Part shown: positions 39,769 through 47,381 of the stretch, one piece after another
Position numbering within the stretch: position 1 is the stretch's first letter
Layout: the number at the start of each line of letters is the position of its first letter
Assembly (NCBI GenBank): GCA_007751475.1
Contig: CP036434.1
Coordinates: 930,001-994,000 of the forward strand
Reading direction: 5' to 3'
Length of the DNA: 64,000 nucleotides
DNA from: Saltatorellus ferox
Lineage (GTDB): Bacteria > Planctomycetota > UBA1135 > GCA-002686595
Program-made: the position numbers and the translations under genes
Notes under the pieces: generated by a model
Database searches by the model: none
What the model was told of the DNA's origin: nothing
Seen by the model: the letters and a program-made list of their open reading frames with translations, nothing else

Positions 39769-40236
39769 ATGACTGAAACTGACTCAACCGACAGGCCGCC
39801 CCTCAACGCAACGCTCACTCCGCTGATCCAGCGGCACGTGCGCGTCGGCTGGGTCGCGATGCTTCTCTTCTTCTTCGGCGGGCTCGTGCTGGAGGCGCTC
39901 CACGGCTTCAAGGTCGATGCCTACCTCGGCGCGGACAACGAAACGAGACGGCATCTCTGGACGCTGGCCCACGCCCACGGAACGCTGCTCGGCCTCGTGA
40001 ACCTCGCGTTCGCCTGGACGCTCTCCCGGCCGCAGCCGTTCCGCGAAGGCGCGGCCCGGTTCGCATCGCGCTGCTTCTTCGGCGCGACGATCCTGATGCC
40101 TGCGGGCTTCTTCCTCGGTGGCGTGGTCTTCTACGGCGGCGACCCGGGCGTCGGGATCGCGCTCCTCCCGCTCGGCGCGCTACTCCTCATCGTGGCGACC
40201 GCGATCACGGCGCGGCAGGTCATTCGGTCAGCATGA
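39769..40236 (+). CDS. Small four-helix membrane protein
   Basis: 155 residues, four predicted membrane segments: WVAMLLFFFGGLVLEALHGF, LAHAHGTLLGLVNLAFAWTL, FFGATILMPAGFFLGGVVF and IALLPLGALLLIVATAI. The HAHG motif in helix 2 could bind metal or haem (inference). I do not recognise a named family. Its last 17 bp overlap the 3' end of the convergent octaheme cytochrome gene, so a membrane redox partner is conceivable but unproven. Confidence 0.75.
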   Translation: MTETDSTDRPPLNATLTPLIQRHVRVGWVAMLLFFFGGLVLEALHGFKVDAYLGADNETRRHLWTLAHAHGTLLGLVNLAFAWTLSRPQPFREGAARFASRCFFGATILMPAGFFLGGVVFYGGDPGVGIALLPLGALLLIVATAITARQVIRSA

Positions 40237-42187
40237 TCGGCGTGTGATCCCGGGCAGCCAGGAGACGCTCGAAAAGCGTCTGGGGGATCGAAACGCGGCC
40301 GTTCTGGTGAAGCGCCTGGTTCGCGCGCCAGGTCTCCAGGACTCCCTCGCGAAGCGCGGACGCGGTCTCGGCGGTCGTGAGGAAGTCCGTCTTGATGGCC
40401 TCGTAGCCCGGCTGGAGCCGGAGCGCGCGCATCGCGTTGAAGCGAGTCGCGTCGTACGGGTCGGCCAGGAACTCTGCGAGGATGCCCGGCATCCAGTCGT
40501 GCTCGGAGGCCGCGAGCGCGGGCTCCCAGGTCATGGCCCAGGCGATGAGCGCGCGCTGGCCCGCGTCTCCGCTCAGTCCGAGGCGCACGCCCGCGGCGAG
40601 GTCGCGCGCATCGGAATCGAGCGCGACGGGGGCCGCGCCGTACCACTCGACGAGCCGGTCTTCGACCCAGCCGAGCGAGCGATCCAGGTGGCACAGGCTG
40701 CACGCGTTCGGGCGGCCGGTCGCGAGTTCGGTCGCCACGCTGGGGGAGTCGATCTCGTGGGAGCGCGTCGCCTTCATCAGGCCCCAGGTGGTGTGGGGCA
40801 TGTGGCAGTTGACGCACTGGCTGCCGCTCGATGCGGCGCCGTGGTGCGTGTGGCGCGCGAGCTCTGTCTCGTCGCCATACGCTTCGTGACACTGGACGCA
40901 GGAGGCGTTGGACTGGCGCTCCTGGGCGAGCATGTCGTCGGCCCATTCCTCGCGCGTCCGCGGGTCCGAGGACGCGCGGTGCGCCGAGTGGCAGGAGGTA
41001 CAGTCCATGATGCCGCGCTCGGCGTCGCCGTGGGCGAAGCAGGGGGAGCGCTGAAGTCCGTTGAACTCTCGCCCGCCGATGCGAACCATGCCGTCGGGCC
41101 AGAAGTGTTCGCGCATGAAGCCCGGCGTGGAACGCGCCAGTTCCTGGGTGCCTCGCTCGCGTCTACCGCCGAAGACGATGTGCGTTTCCTCCAGATCGGC
41201 GCCCGGTCGATAGGGGCTTCCGTTCTCCTGCGCATCCGCGAGCCGCTTCGGCACGAGGGCGTTCACGGAGTGGCACTGGGCGCACACGTGGGCGGAGGCC
41301 TTCGCTTCGAGCCGCTTCGGGTTCACGACCGAGTCGTCGGCCGCGTCCGAGAGGTGCTGCTGGTAGCGGCGCAGGGGGTTGCGATTCAGGGACGCGTGGA
41401 GGTCGCCGGGGCCGTGGCACGCTTCACAGGAGATTCCGAACTCGCCGACCACGGTCTCTGCCGCCGCGATGGCGGCGGGCGTATTCTCCATCACCTTGGC
41501 ACGGGCGTCGGTGGTGTGGCACTTGACGCAGTGAACGTTCCAGCGGCCGACGTCTTCCCTGGGGGCGTGCACGGGCTGCATGAGGAAGACCGAGGACCAG
41601 GGGATCCAGCGTTCTTCGTCGAGGTGATAGTAGAGCGGGAACATGCCGAGGCCGCGCTGGTCGCCGTAGCTGTACCAGAACACCTGGATGTGGTGGCTGC
41701 CGGTGACCTGGGTGAAGCGGACGCGCTTGGTCCGTTCGCCGCCAGCATCGGGCGCTTCGATCGGGAACGTCCCCCAGTATTCGTCGCCGACGCGCTCCAT
41801 GGCGAAGCGCTCGCCGCGGATCGTCAGATCACCATCGAAGCGCGCGAGCACCGTGCCCGGCTCGACGGGCTGCGTCATGGTGCTGTGGTAGGAATCCTGC
41901 CAGCTGGAGTACTGCCCGGGATGGCAGGAACGGCACTCGTTCGAGGTGACGTAGGCATCCGTCGGGACTTCGAGGACGCGGCCCGCGGGCGTAGGGGGCG
42001 CGCGGAAGGATTCCGGTGTCTCGGTGCCGAACCAGAAGCCCGCCAGAAGGGAGACGGCGAGCAGAGCGCCGAGCGCGCGCCAGCCGAGCCGCGGCTGCGA
42101 CGGAAGCAGGCAGGTCAGTCCGAAGAGCGCGCCGAATGCGACCAGCGTGCCGAGGGCGGTGGCGAGAGGGGCGTCGGGGAGGGGCAT
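40220..42187 (-). CDS. Octaheme c-type cytochrome, membrane-anchored
   Basis: 655 residues from ATG 42187. Two N-terminal hydrophobic segments (about 8-28 and 38-54) anchor or export the protein. Eight CXXCH haem sites: CRSCH 85, CVKCH 220, CEACH 254, CAQCH 302, CTSCH 396, CVQCH 430, CVNCH 458, CSLCH 496. The MPHTTW and HLDRSLGW motifs after the last haems recur in planctomycete multihaem proteins with C-terminal helical repeats. Probably a periplasmic electron-transfer protein or reductase; the substrate is not visible. No haem-lyase gene nearby. Confidence 0.9.
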   Translation of the reverse strand: MPLPDAPLATALGTLVAFGALFGLTCLLPSQPRLGWRALGALLAVSLLAGFWFGTETPESFRAPPTPAGRVLEVPTDAYVTSNECRSCHPGQYSSWQDSYHSTMTQPVEPGTVLARFDGDLTIRGERFAMERVGDEYWGTFPIEAPDAGGERTKRVRFTQVTGSHHIQVFWYSYGDQRGLGMFPLYYHLDEERWIPWSSVFLMQPVHAPREDVGRWNVHCVKCHTTDARAKVMENTPAAIAAAETVVGEFGISCEACHGPGDLHASLNRNPLRRYQQHLSDAADDSVVNPKRLEAKASAHVCAQCHSVNALVPKRLADAQENGSPYRPGADLEETHIVFGGRRERGTQELARSTPGFMREHFWPDGMVRIGGREFNGLQRSPCFAHGDAERGIMDCTSCHSAHRASSDPRTREEWADDMLAQERQSNASCVQCHEAYGDETELARHTHHGAASSGSQCVNCHMPHTTWGLMKATRSHEIDSPSVATELATGRPNACSLCHLDRSLGWVEDRLVEWYGAAPVALDSDARDLAAGVRLGLSGDAGQRALIAWAMTWEPALAASEHDWMPGILAEFLADPYDATRFNAMRALRLQPGYEAIKTDFLTTAETASALREGVLETWRANQALHQNGRVSIPQTLFERLLAARDHTPIMLTE

Positions 42188-42354
42188 GGGGGAAAGGCTC
42201 GATGGGCGCGGAGGCCCTCCCCAGTGTAGCTCGTGGCGGAACGACAGCCGGCGAAAGCCGTCGTTCTGGTGGGAGCCGGAGATGCTAGATTGGGACACCG
42301 CTGCCGCTCGATTCGGCGCTACCGCCCGTGGCGGCACCGCGAACCTCCACCGCC

Positions 42355-43941
42355 ATGACCCTCGATCGATCCCGGTGGCAACCTCGTACGACGACCTTCA
42401 TCGTACTGATGGCTGCGGCCAACGCTCTCCTGTACCACGCGCCGCTCTTCTCGTTCGCGGCGGACCATCTGGAGGTCGGTTCCTTCAGTGGCATCCTGAC
42501 GCTGGTCACCGCGCTGGTGGCCTTGTTCTCCTCGACGGCGCTGTTGCTTTCCTTGCTGGCGCTGGTTTCCCACAGGCTGCTGAAGCCGATCTGCATGGTC
42601 CTCGCGATCACCAGCTCGATCGCCGTCTACTTCGTCGCGACCTATCAGGTGGTCCTGGACAGAACGATGATGGGAAACGTGCAGAACACGAACCTCGCCG
42701 AGTCCCTCGAGCTTTTTCACCCGAAGCTCCTGGTGTACCTCGCGCTGCTGGGCCTCCTTCCGGCCGGGCTACTCGCCGGGGTGCGGGTGGAGAAGTCGCC
42801 GCGGCTTCGCGTCGCCGCCATGGCCGCGTCGGTGCTGGTGCTGACCGTGACCTGGGGGTGGATGGCCTCCGGAACCTGGGGCTGGATCGACAAGAACGCC
42901 AAGAGGCTGGGCGGTCTGGTCATGCCATGGTCCTACGTGATGAACACCGTAAGATCCGCGGCGCCGAAGCTGTGGCAATCGGACGTCCAGATTCTCTTGC
43001 CCGAGGCCGCATTCACCGATGACGAGAAGTCGGTCGTCCTCCTCGTCATCGGAGAGTCGGCGCGGGCGCAGAACTTCTCGCTGTACGGCTACGAGCGACC
43101 GACGAATCCGCAGCTGGAGAAGGCGGGTGCGGAGGCGCTCCAGAGTACGATGGCGTCCTCGACCTACACGACGGCGTCGGTGCGCTGCATCCTCTCGCAC
43201 GTGGATTCCAGCTCGGAGTTCTCCACCCGCTACGAGCCCCTGCCTTCGTACTTGCAGAGGCACGGCGTCGATGTGATCTGGCGCAGCAAGAACACGGGCG
43301 AGCCTCCCATCCAGGTCCAGACCTACGAGACGGCGAGGGAGCTAGCCAGGGACTGCCCTGGGCCAGAGCGCGACTACGACGAGGTTGTTCTGACGGGTCT
43401 CGAAGAGCGAATCCGAAGCTCGTCCAGTCAGAAAATCCTCGTGGTCCTCCATCAGGCCGGCAGTCACGGCCCGTCCTACTCGACCAAGTACCCGATCCAC
43501 TTCGAGGTCTTCCGTCAGGTCTGCGAATCGGTCGAGCTGGGAACCTGCAGCGAGGAGGAGCTGTACAACGCCTACGACAACACCATCCTCTACACGGACC
43601 AAATTCTCAGCCGGACCATCGACGTTCTGAAGAGGATCCCGGCCGCTTCGCCCCTTCTGATCTACATCTCGGACCACGGAGAATCGCTCGGCGAATATGG
43701 CCTCTACCTGCACGGCGCGCCCTGGATGATCGCGCCAGATGTCCAAAAGGCCGTCCCCTTCATCGTCTGGATGTCGGAAGAATTCACCGAACGAAGAAAC
43801 GTCCATCCCGCCCAGCTCCAGGCGCAAACCGCACACAGTCAGAGAGACATCTTCCACACGATCCTGGGAGCCCTCTCGATCCAGAGCGAGGTCTACGAGG
43901 AAGAGTACGACATCTTCAACGAGTCCTTCTCGAACCGATGA
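42355..43941 (+). CDS. eptA: Lipid A phosphoethanolamine transferase (EptA-like)
   Basis: 528 residues from ATG 42355 (a GTG nine codons earlier is possible). N-terminal DUF1705 region with five membrane helices, then a periplasmic sulfatase-fold domain: VIGESARAQNFSLYGYERPTNP (metal Glu), STYTTASVRCILS (nucleophile Thr), HQAGSHGPSYSTKYP and SDHGESLGEYGLYLHGAPWMIAP, matching EptA/MCR enzymes almost block for block. It adds phosphoethanolamine to lipid A, lowering negative charge and polymyxin binding, so it implies an LPS-bearing outer membrane. Divergent from the cytochrome gene; its stop codon is three bases from the 161-bp palindrome. Confidence 0.92.
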   Translation: MTLDRSRWQPRTTTFIVLMAAANALLYHAPLFSFAADHLEVGSFSGILTLVTALVALFSSTALLLSLLALVSHRLLKPICMVLAITSSIAVYFVATYQVVLDRTMMGNVQNTNLAESLELFHPKLLVYLALLGLLPAGLLAGVRVEKSPRLRVAAMAASVLVLTVTWGWMASGTWGWIDKNAKRLGGLVMPWSYVMNTVRSAAPKLWQSDVQILLPEAAFTDDEKSVVLLVIGESARAQNFSLYGYERPTNPQLEKAGAEALQSTMASSTYTTASVRCILSHVDSSSEFSTRYEPLPSYLQRHGVDVIWRSKNTGEPPIQVQTYETARELARDCPGPERDYDEVVLTGLEERIRSSSSQKILVVLHQAGSHGPSYSTKYPIHFEVFRQVCESVELGTCSEEELYNAYDNTILYTDQILSRTIDVLKRIPAASPLLIYISDHGESLGEYGLYLHGAPWMIAPDVQKAVPFIVWMSEEFTERRNVHPAQLQAQTAHSQRDIFHTILGALSIQSEVYEEEYDIFNESFSNR

Positions 43942-43944
43942 CCG

Positions 43945-44105
43945 CCCTATCCGACACAAACGGACCAGGTGCATCCATTCCGACACAAACGGACCAGGTG
44001 CAGCTGTACCGATACGAACGGACCTGGTCCGTTTGTATCGGTACAGCTGCACCTGGTCCGTTTGTTTCGGAATGGATGCACCTGGTCCGTTTGTGTCGGA
44101 TAGGG
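43945..44105. repeat. 161-bp near-perfect palindrome between convergent genes
   Basis: Arms of 80 bases around a single T at 44025; I paired every position and found one mismatch (43984/44066) and one G-T wobble (44016/44034). Each arm contains three direct repeats with the core ACAAACGGACCAGGTGCA (first two, near 43955 and 43984) and a variant ACGAACGGACC (44014-44024). It fills the whole gap: the eptA stop ends at 43941 and the sigma factor stop begins at 44107. Confidence 0.97.
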
Positions 44106-44106
44106 G

Positions 44107-46620
44107 TCAGAGGGGTGACAGGCCTTGGGCGTTGAATCGCAATCGTTGGCGGGTTCGGGGGCGGTTCGTCCGGAGTTCTGTGCGCGTTCCTGTCCAGAAG
44201 AGGTAGTCGCCGTACGGGGCCCTGAAACGGTAGCGGCCGTTAGGGGCGACCGTGATCCACTCGGTGGGGCTGCCGACTGCGTTCGTGCCGACCTGTAGTG
44301 GACCACTCGTTTCTTCGGCCAGGACGTGGAGGAACAGGCGGTCTTCGGGGGCGGGGGCAGGAAGAGTGCCCGTCGCGGTGTGGTCGGTTTCTAGCTGGAT
44401 CGTGAGCTCGTTCGCGCCGGGTTGGATCGTGACGAAGCCGTTGGCGCGCGACGAAAGCGTGGTCGAGTGGGGACCATGGGTCATCAGGTGCATCCAGACG
44501 CGACCGGGTGTTGCCGGGACCGTGCGGCTTCGGCGACTCGACCTCAGAAGATGTCGGCGCGTGGTTGACGGGGAGGGACCGTAGTTCAGGACACACAGCG
44601 TGGAAGGGGTCGTGCCCGGGGGGGAAATGTAGTTCACGGTGATCGCTGTGGGGGGGCGCCGCTCGAAGCGGAGCTGCAGGGGTGGCGACTCGCCGTGGAG
44701 GTCTGTCTCGAGCACCGCGTCCTCGAAGTCCGGGTGGTGGGCCGCGATCCGGTAGAAGCCGTCCGGGACCATCTGCCATTCGAAGTGGCCATCCGCGTTG
44801 ACCTTGCCGGGAGGGACACGCTGGCGATAGAGGGCGAGTCGTCGTCCGTCCGCGTCCGGATCACTGAGCAGGGTTCGCTCGATCCACACTCGGGCGTAGT
44901 CGGGATCTGCCACCGAAGCAGGAAAGGCAACGTGGGCCGACTCCTTTCGCGAGGGGCTGAGCTGGATCGTTACCTCCGTGATCTTCGAGGCGAGCGGTTC
45001 GCAGATCGCCATGCACAGGGGAACATCGGTCGGGTCGAAGTCAGGGCCTGGGGTGATGGGGGCGACCGCCTGCACCACGATCGGCTTCGGCGCATCGGCG
45101 AAAGGCAGGGGAATCAGGAAGCGACCTTCTCGAGCGGGCTGGGACAGGTCGAGGTACTTGTAGGCGCCTTCTTCCTCTCGCCATTCCGCGCTGGCTGAGA
45201 CCTTGGAATCCGGGGCTGGCTCGCCGCTTTCACCCAGGACGGTCACGTCGACGTAGGTCGCGATCTCAGCGGGAAGCTTCAGGGATAGATGCCCGGACGC
45301 AGGGATCACGATGGGGGCGAGGTCGTCATCGGCGCTGGCCGCGAACGCGTCCTCCAGGGAGTACGCCAAGCCGTTCTTCTGATGGGTGTACGCGCGTGCC
45401 GTCGAGTTCGTGTAGAGGCAAAGCGGCTGGCCCACGGGGAGGCCGTGGGCCTCGCCGTGCCCGGACGCGTCCACTTTGAGCTCCACCCGAGCGGCTGGCA
45501 TCCGCGAGAACTCCCGATTCGGATCGGCCAGGCTCGGCGCGATCCCGATCACTCGCTGCTTCACCAGGCTCGAGGGGAGCTGGACCTCCAGCATCCCGGC
45601 ATCGGCGGTCGGCTCCGCGAGACTTTTCATTCGCCCGATGGTTCCCGAATTCGCGGGGGCGGGCTGTTCCTGCCTGGCGTCCTGCTCCTCCGGCGAACCC
45701 TCCGCTACAGACCCGGCGCCCTCGAGGAAGGCCTCCGGCTCCGACGAGCCCCCGGCTGCGGAGGCCAAAGCCACTCGGCGTTCTGCTCTGGAACCAGCGG
45801 TCGCGCGCGTCAACGACGAAGAAGCTTGGGAGCTCTGCGCCGCGGAGGTGTCACCCGCCCCGACAAGGGCGGCTGTCCCCTCGCGTGGCGGCGAAGGGCT
45901 TCCTTCGGGTGACGTCGCCCATCCGGTCACGCCCAGGACCGCAGCCGTCATCGCCGCGACAGCGCCCACCGCCATCGCGATCGGACCGGCGGACCACCAG
46001 GTCCCCATCGATGAGGACTTCAGCGAGTCGAGGGCGCGTCCCTTTCCGCCGAGCGCAGTCATTCCCCCGAGCCAGGCCGCAGGGCCACCGCTCGAGTCCT
46101 TGTCGAGCCGACGCCGAAGCGCCTCGAGCCCGCGCGTCACCCTCGACTGGATCGTCGTCACTGGCGCGTTCTCCCGCGCCGCGATCAGGGCGAAGCTCTC
46201 CCCGTGATAGAAGCGAGCGACCACCGCGTCCCTGACCTCCGGCTCCAGCGACCGAACGTGCGCGAGCAGTCGCTCTGCCAGGTCCAGCTGCGCCACGCTA
46301 TCGAAGCTCGACGGCTCCGCTTCCGGGCGCGCCGCCGCTCCTTCGCGATCCGCGCGCCGGGCGCTTGAACGACGTTCGTTGTAGGCCTTGCGCCTGAGCA
46401 CGCGCGCCAGCCAGGGCCGACTCGACCGCCGATCGAGCTGAGTGCCCACCGCCGCCGAGGTCGCCCCGGCGATCAGCGTCTCCTGGGCCAGGTCGTCCGC
46501 CTGGGATGCATCGCGAACGATCTGACGAGCCAGTGCCCGTAAGAAGTTGGCCTGCTCGGCCAGCTCGGGGCTGATGGCCTGGAAAGGGTCAGGGCCCGAG
46601 GGGAGGAAAGGGGGATTCAT
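44107..46620 (-). CDS. ECF sigma factor fused to a membrane helix and large extracytoplasmic region
   Basis: 837 residues from ATG 46620. Residues about 20-90 are sigma region 2 (FLRALARQIVRDASQADDLAQETLI, RPWLARVLRRKAYNERRS) and 115-172 region 4 (LPEVRD-like AVVARFYHGESFALIAARENAPVTTIQSRVTRGLEALRR). A membrane helix (about 212-232, MAVGAVAAMTAAVLGVTGWA) is followed by a Ser/Ala/Glu-rich linker and about 500 residues of beta-rich carboxypeptidase-regulatory-like units (for example PDGFYRIAAHHPDFEDAVLE). So DNA-binding and sensing parts sit on one chain across the membrane, a planctomycete speciality. Probably a self-contained envelope sensor; targets unknown. The palindrome abuts its stop codon. 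Confidence 0.88.
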   Translation of the reverse strand: MNPPFLPSGPDPFQAISPELAEQANFLRALARQIVRDASQADDLAQETLIAGATSAAVGTQLDRRSSRPWLARVLRRKAYNERRSSARRADREGAAARPEAEPSSFDSVAQLDLAERLLAHVRSLEPEVRDAVVARFYHGESFALIAARENAPVTTIQSRVTRGLEALRRRLDKDSSGGPAAWLGGMTALGGKGRALDSLKSSSMGTWWSAGPIAMAVGAVAAMTAAVLGVTGWATSPEGSPSPPREGTAALVGAGDTSAAQSSQASSSLTRATAGSRAERRVALASAAGGSSEPEAFLEGAGSVAEGSPEEQDARQEQPAPANSGTIGRMKSLAEPTADAGMLEVQLPSSLVKQRVIGIAPSLADPNREFSRMPAARVELKVDASGHGEAHGLPVGQPLCLYTNSTARAYTHQKNGLAYSLEDAFAASADDDLAPIVIPASGHLSLKLPAEIATYVDVTVLGESGEPAPDSKVSASAEWREEEGAYKYLDLSQPAREGRFLIPLPFADAPKPIVVQAVAPITPGPDFDPTDVPLCMAICEPLASKITEVTIQLSPSRKESAHVAFPASVADPDYARVWIERTLLSDPDADGRRLALYRQRVPPGKVNADGHFEWQMVPDGFYRIAAHHPDFEDAVLETDLHGESPPLQLRFERRPPTAITVNYISPPGTTPSTLCVLNYGPSPSTTRRHLLRSSRRSRTVPATPGRVWMHLMTHGPHSTTLSSRANGFVTIQPGANELTIQLETDHTATGTLPAPAPEDRLFLHVLAEETSGPLQVGTNAVGSPTEWITVAPNGRYRFRAPYGDYLFWTGTRTELRTNRPRTRQRLRFNAQGLSPL

Positions 46621-46740
46621 GGCTACAGGGGTAGGAAATCGGAGCGCGGCGCTCGCCGCTACCTCGATTCACCGCCTCCCGTCCCCAAAACGACGGAGAT
46701 TCCGATTTGTCGCCTCGCGATCCCTGTGTGGCTATCCTTG

Positions 46741-46750
46741 ACCGATCGGT
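46741..46750. promoter_or_regulatory. Candidate TetR operator
   Basis: Perfect palindrome ACCGATCGGT 23 bp before the TetR ATG, embedded in TTGACCGATCGGTTT, which resembles known TetR-family sites and overlaps a TTGACC -35-like hexamer at 46738. Suggests autoregulation of the TetR and hydrolase genes. Confidence 0.5.
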
Positions 46751-46773
46751 TTCTGTTTGGCAGAGTGGTGCCC

Positions 46774-47376
46774 ATGAGTCCCGGACCCCAGAAGAGCTTC
46801 GACGTCGAGGAGGCCGTCCTGACCGCGCGCGACCTGTTCTGGGAGCGCGGCTACGACGGCACCGGAATCCGCGATCTGGAGGTGGCGATCGGCATCGGGC
46901 GCAAGAGCCTCTACGACACCTTTGGCAGCAAGCGCGAGCTCTACCTGCGCTCGCTCAGGAAGTACGCGGATACCGTCATCCAGAGCATCTGCGACGGGCT
47001 CGAGCGCGAGGGTGTCGGAGCGCTCGCGAACCTCGAGCGCGTCCTCGGCAAGCTCCAGAAGCACCACGGCTCCGACGGCAGCCTCGGGTGCCTGCTCGGT
47101 GTCGCGATCGGGCAGATCGGCGCCGACGACGAGGAGCTGGCGGCGTTCCTACGCGGCGTTCTCGATGGTATGGAGCAGGCGTTCGAGCGCTGTCTCCGCG
47201 AGGCCATGGGCGCAGGAGAGGTTCGCTCGGACCTCCAGCCCAGGGACGCCGCGCGCCAGCTCGTCGCTCTCTCCCAGGGCATGGCGCTCCTCGGCCGCGT
47301 CTCCGACGGCCCCGCGCGCTCCCGTTCGATCATCCGCGCCGCCCTCGCGGCGCTTCGTCCCGTCTCTTCGAGTTGA
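46774..47376 (+). CDS. TetR/AcrR-family transcriptional regulator
   Basis: 200 residues from ATG 46774 (an upstream in-frame Met is less likely because it would overlap the operator-like palindrome). N-terminal helix-turn-helix FDVEEAVLTARDLFWERGYDGTGIRDLEVAIGIGRKSLYDTFGSKRELY is a full TetR_N domain; the C-terminal half (GCLLGVAIGQIGADDEELAAFLRGVLDGMEQ) is the TetR_C type found in AcrR/YxaF regulators. Ligand unknown. The hydrolase gene starts five bases after its stop, so the two form an operon and the hydrolase is the likely regulated gene along with itself. Confidence 0.9.
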   Translation: MSPGPQKSFDVEEAVLTARDLFWERGYDGTGIRDLEVAIGIGRKSLYDTFGSKRELYLRSLRKYADTVIQSICDGLEREGVGALANLERVLGKLQKHHGSDGSLGCLLGVAIGQIGADDEELAAFLRGVLDGMEQAFERCLREAMGAGEVRSDLQPRDAARQLVALSQGMALLGRVSDGPARSRSIIRAALAALRPVSSS

Positions 47377-47381
47377 ATCCC

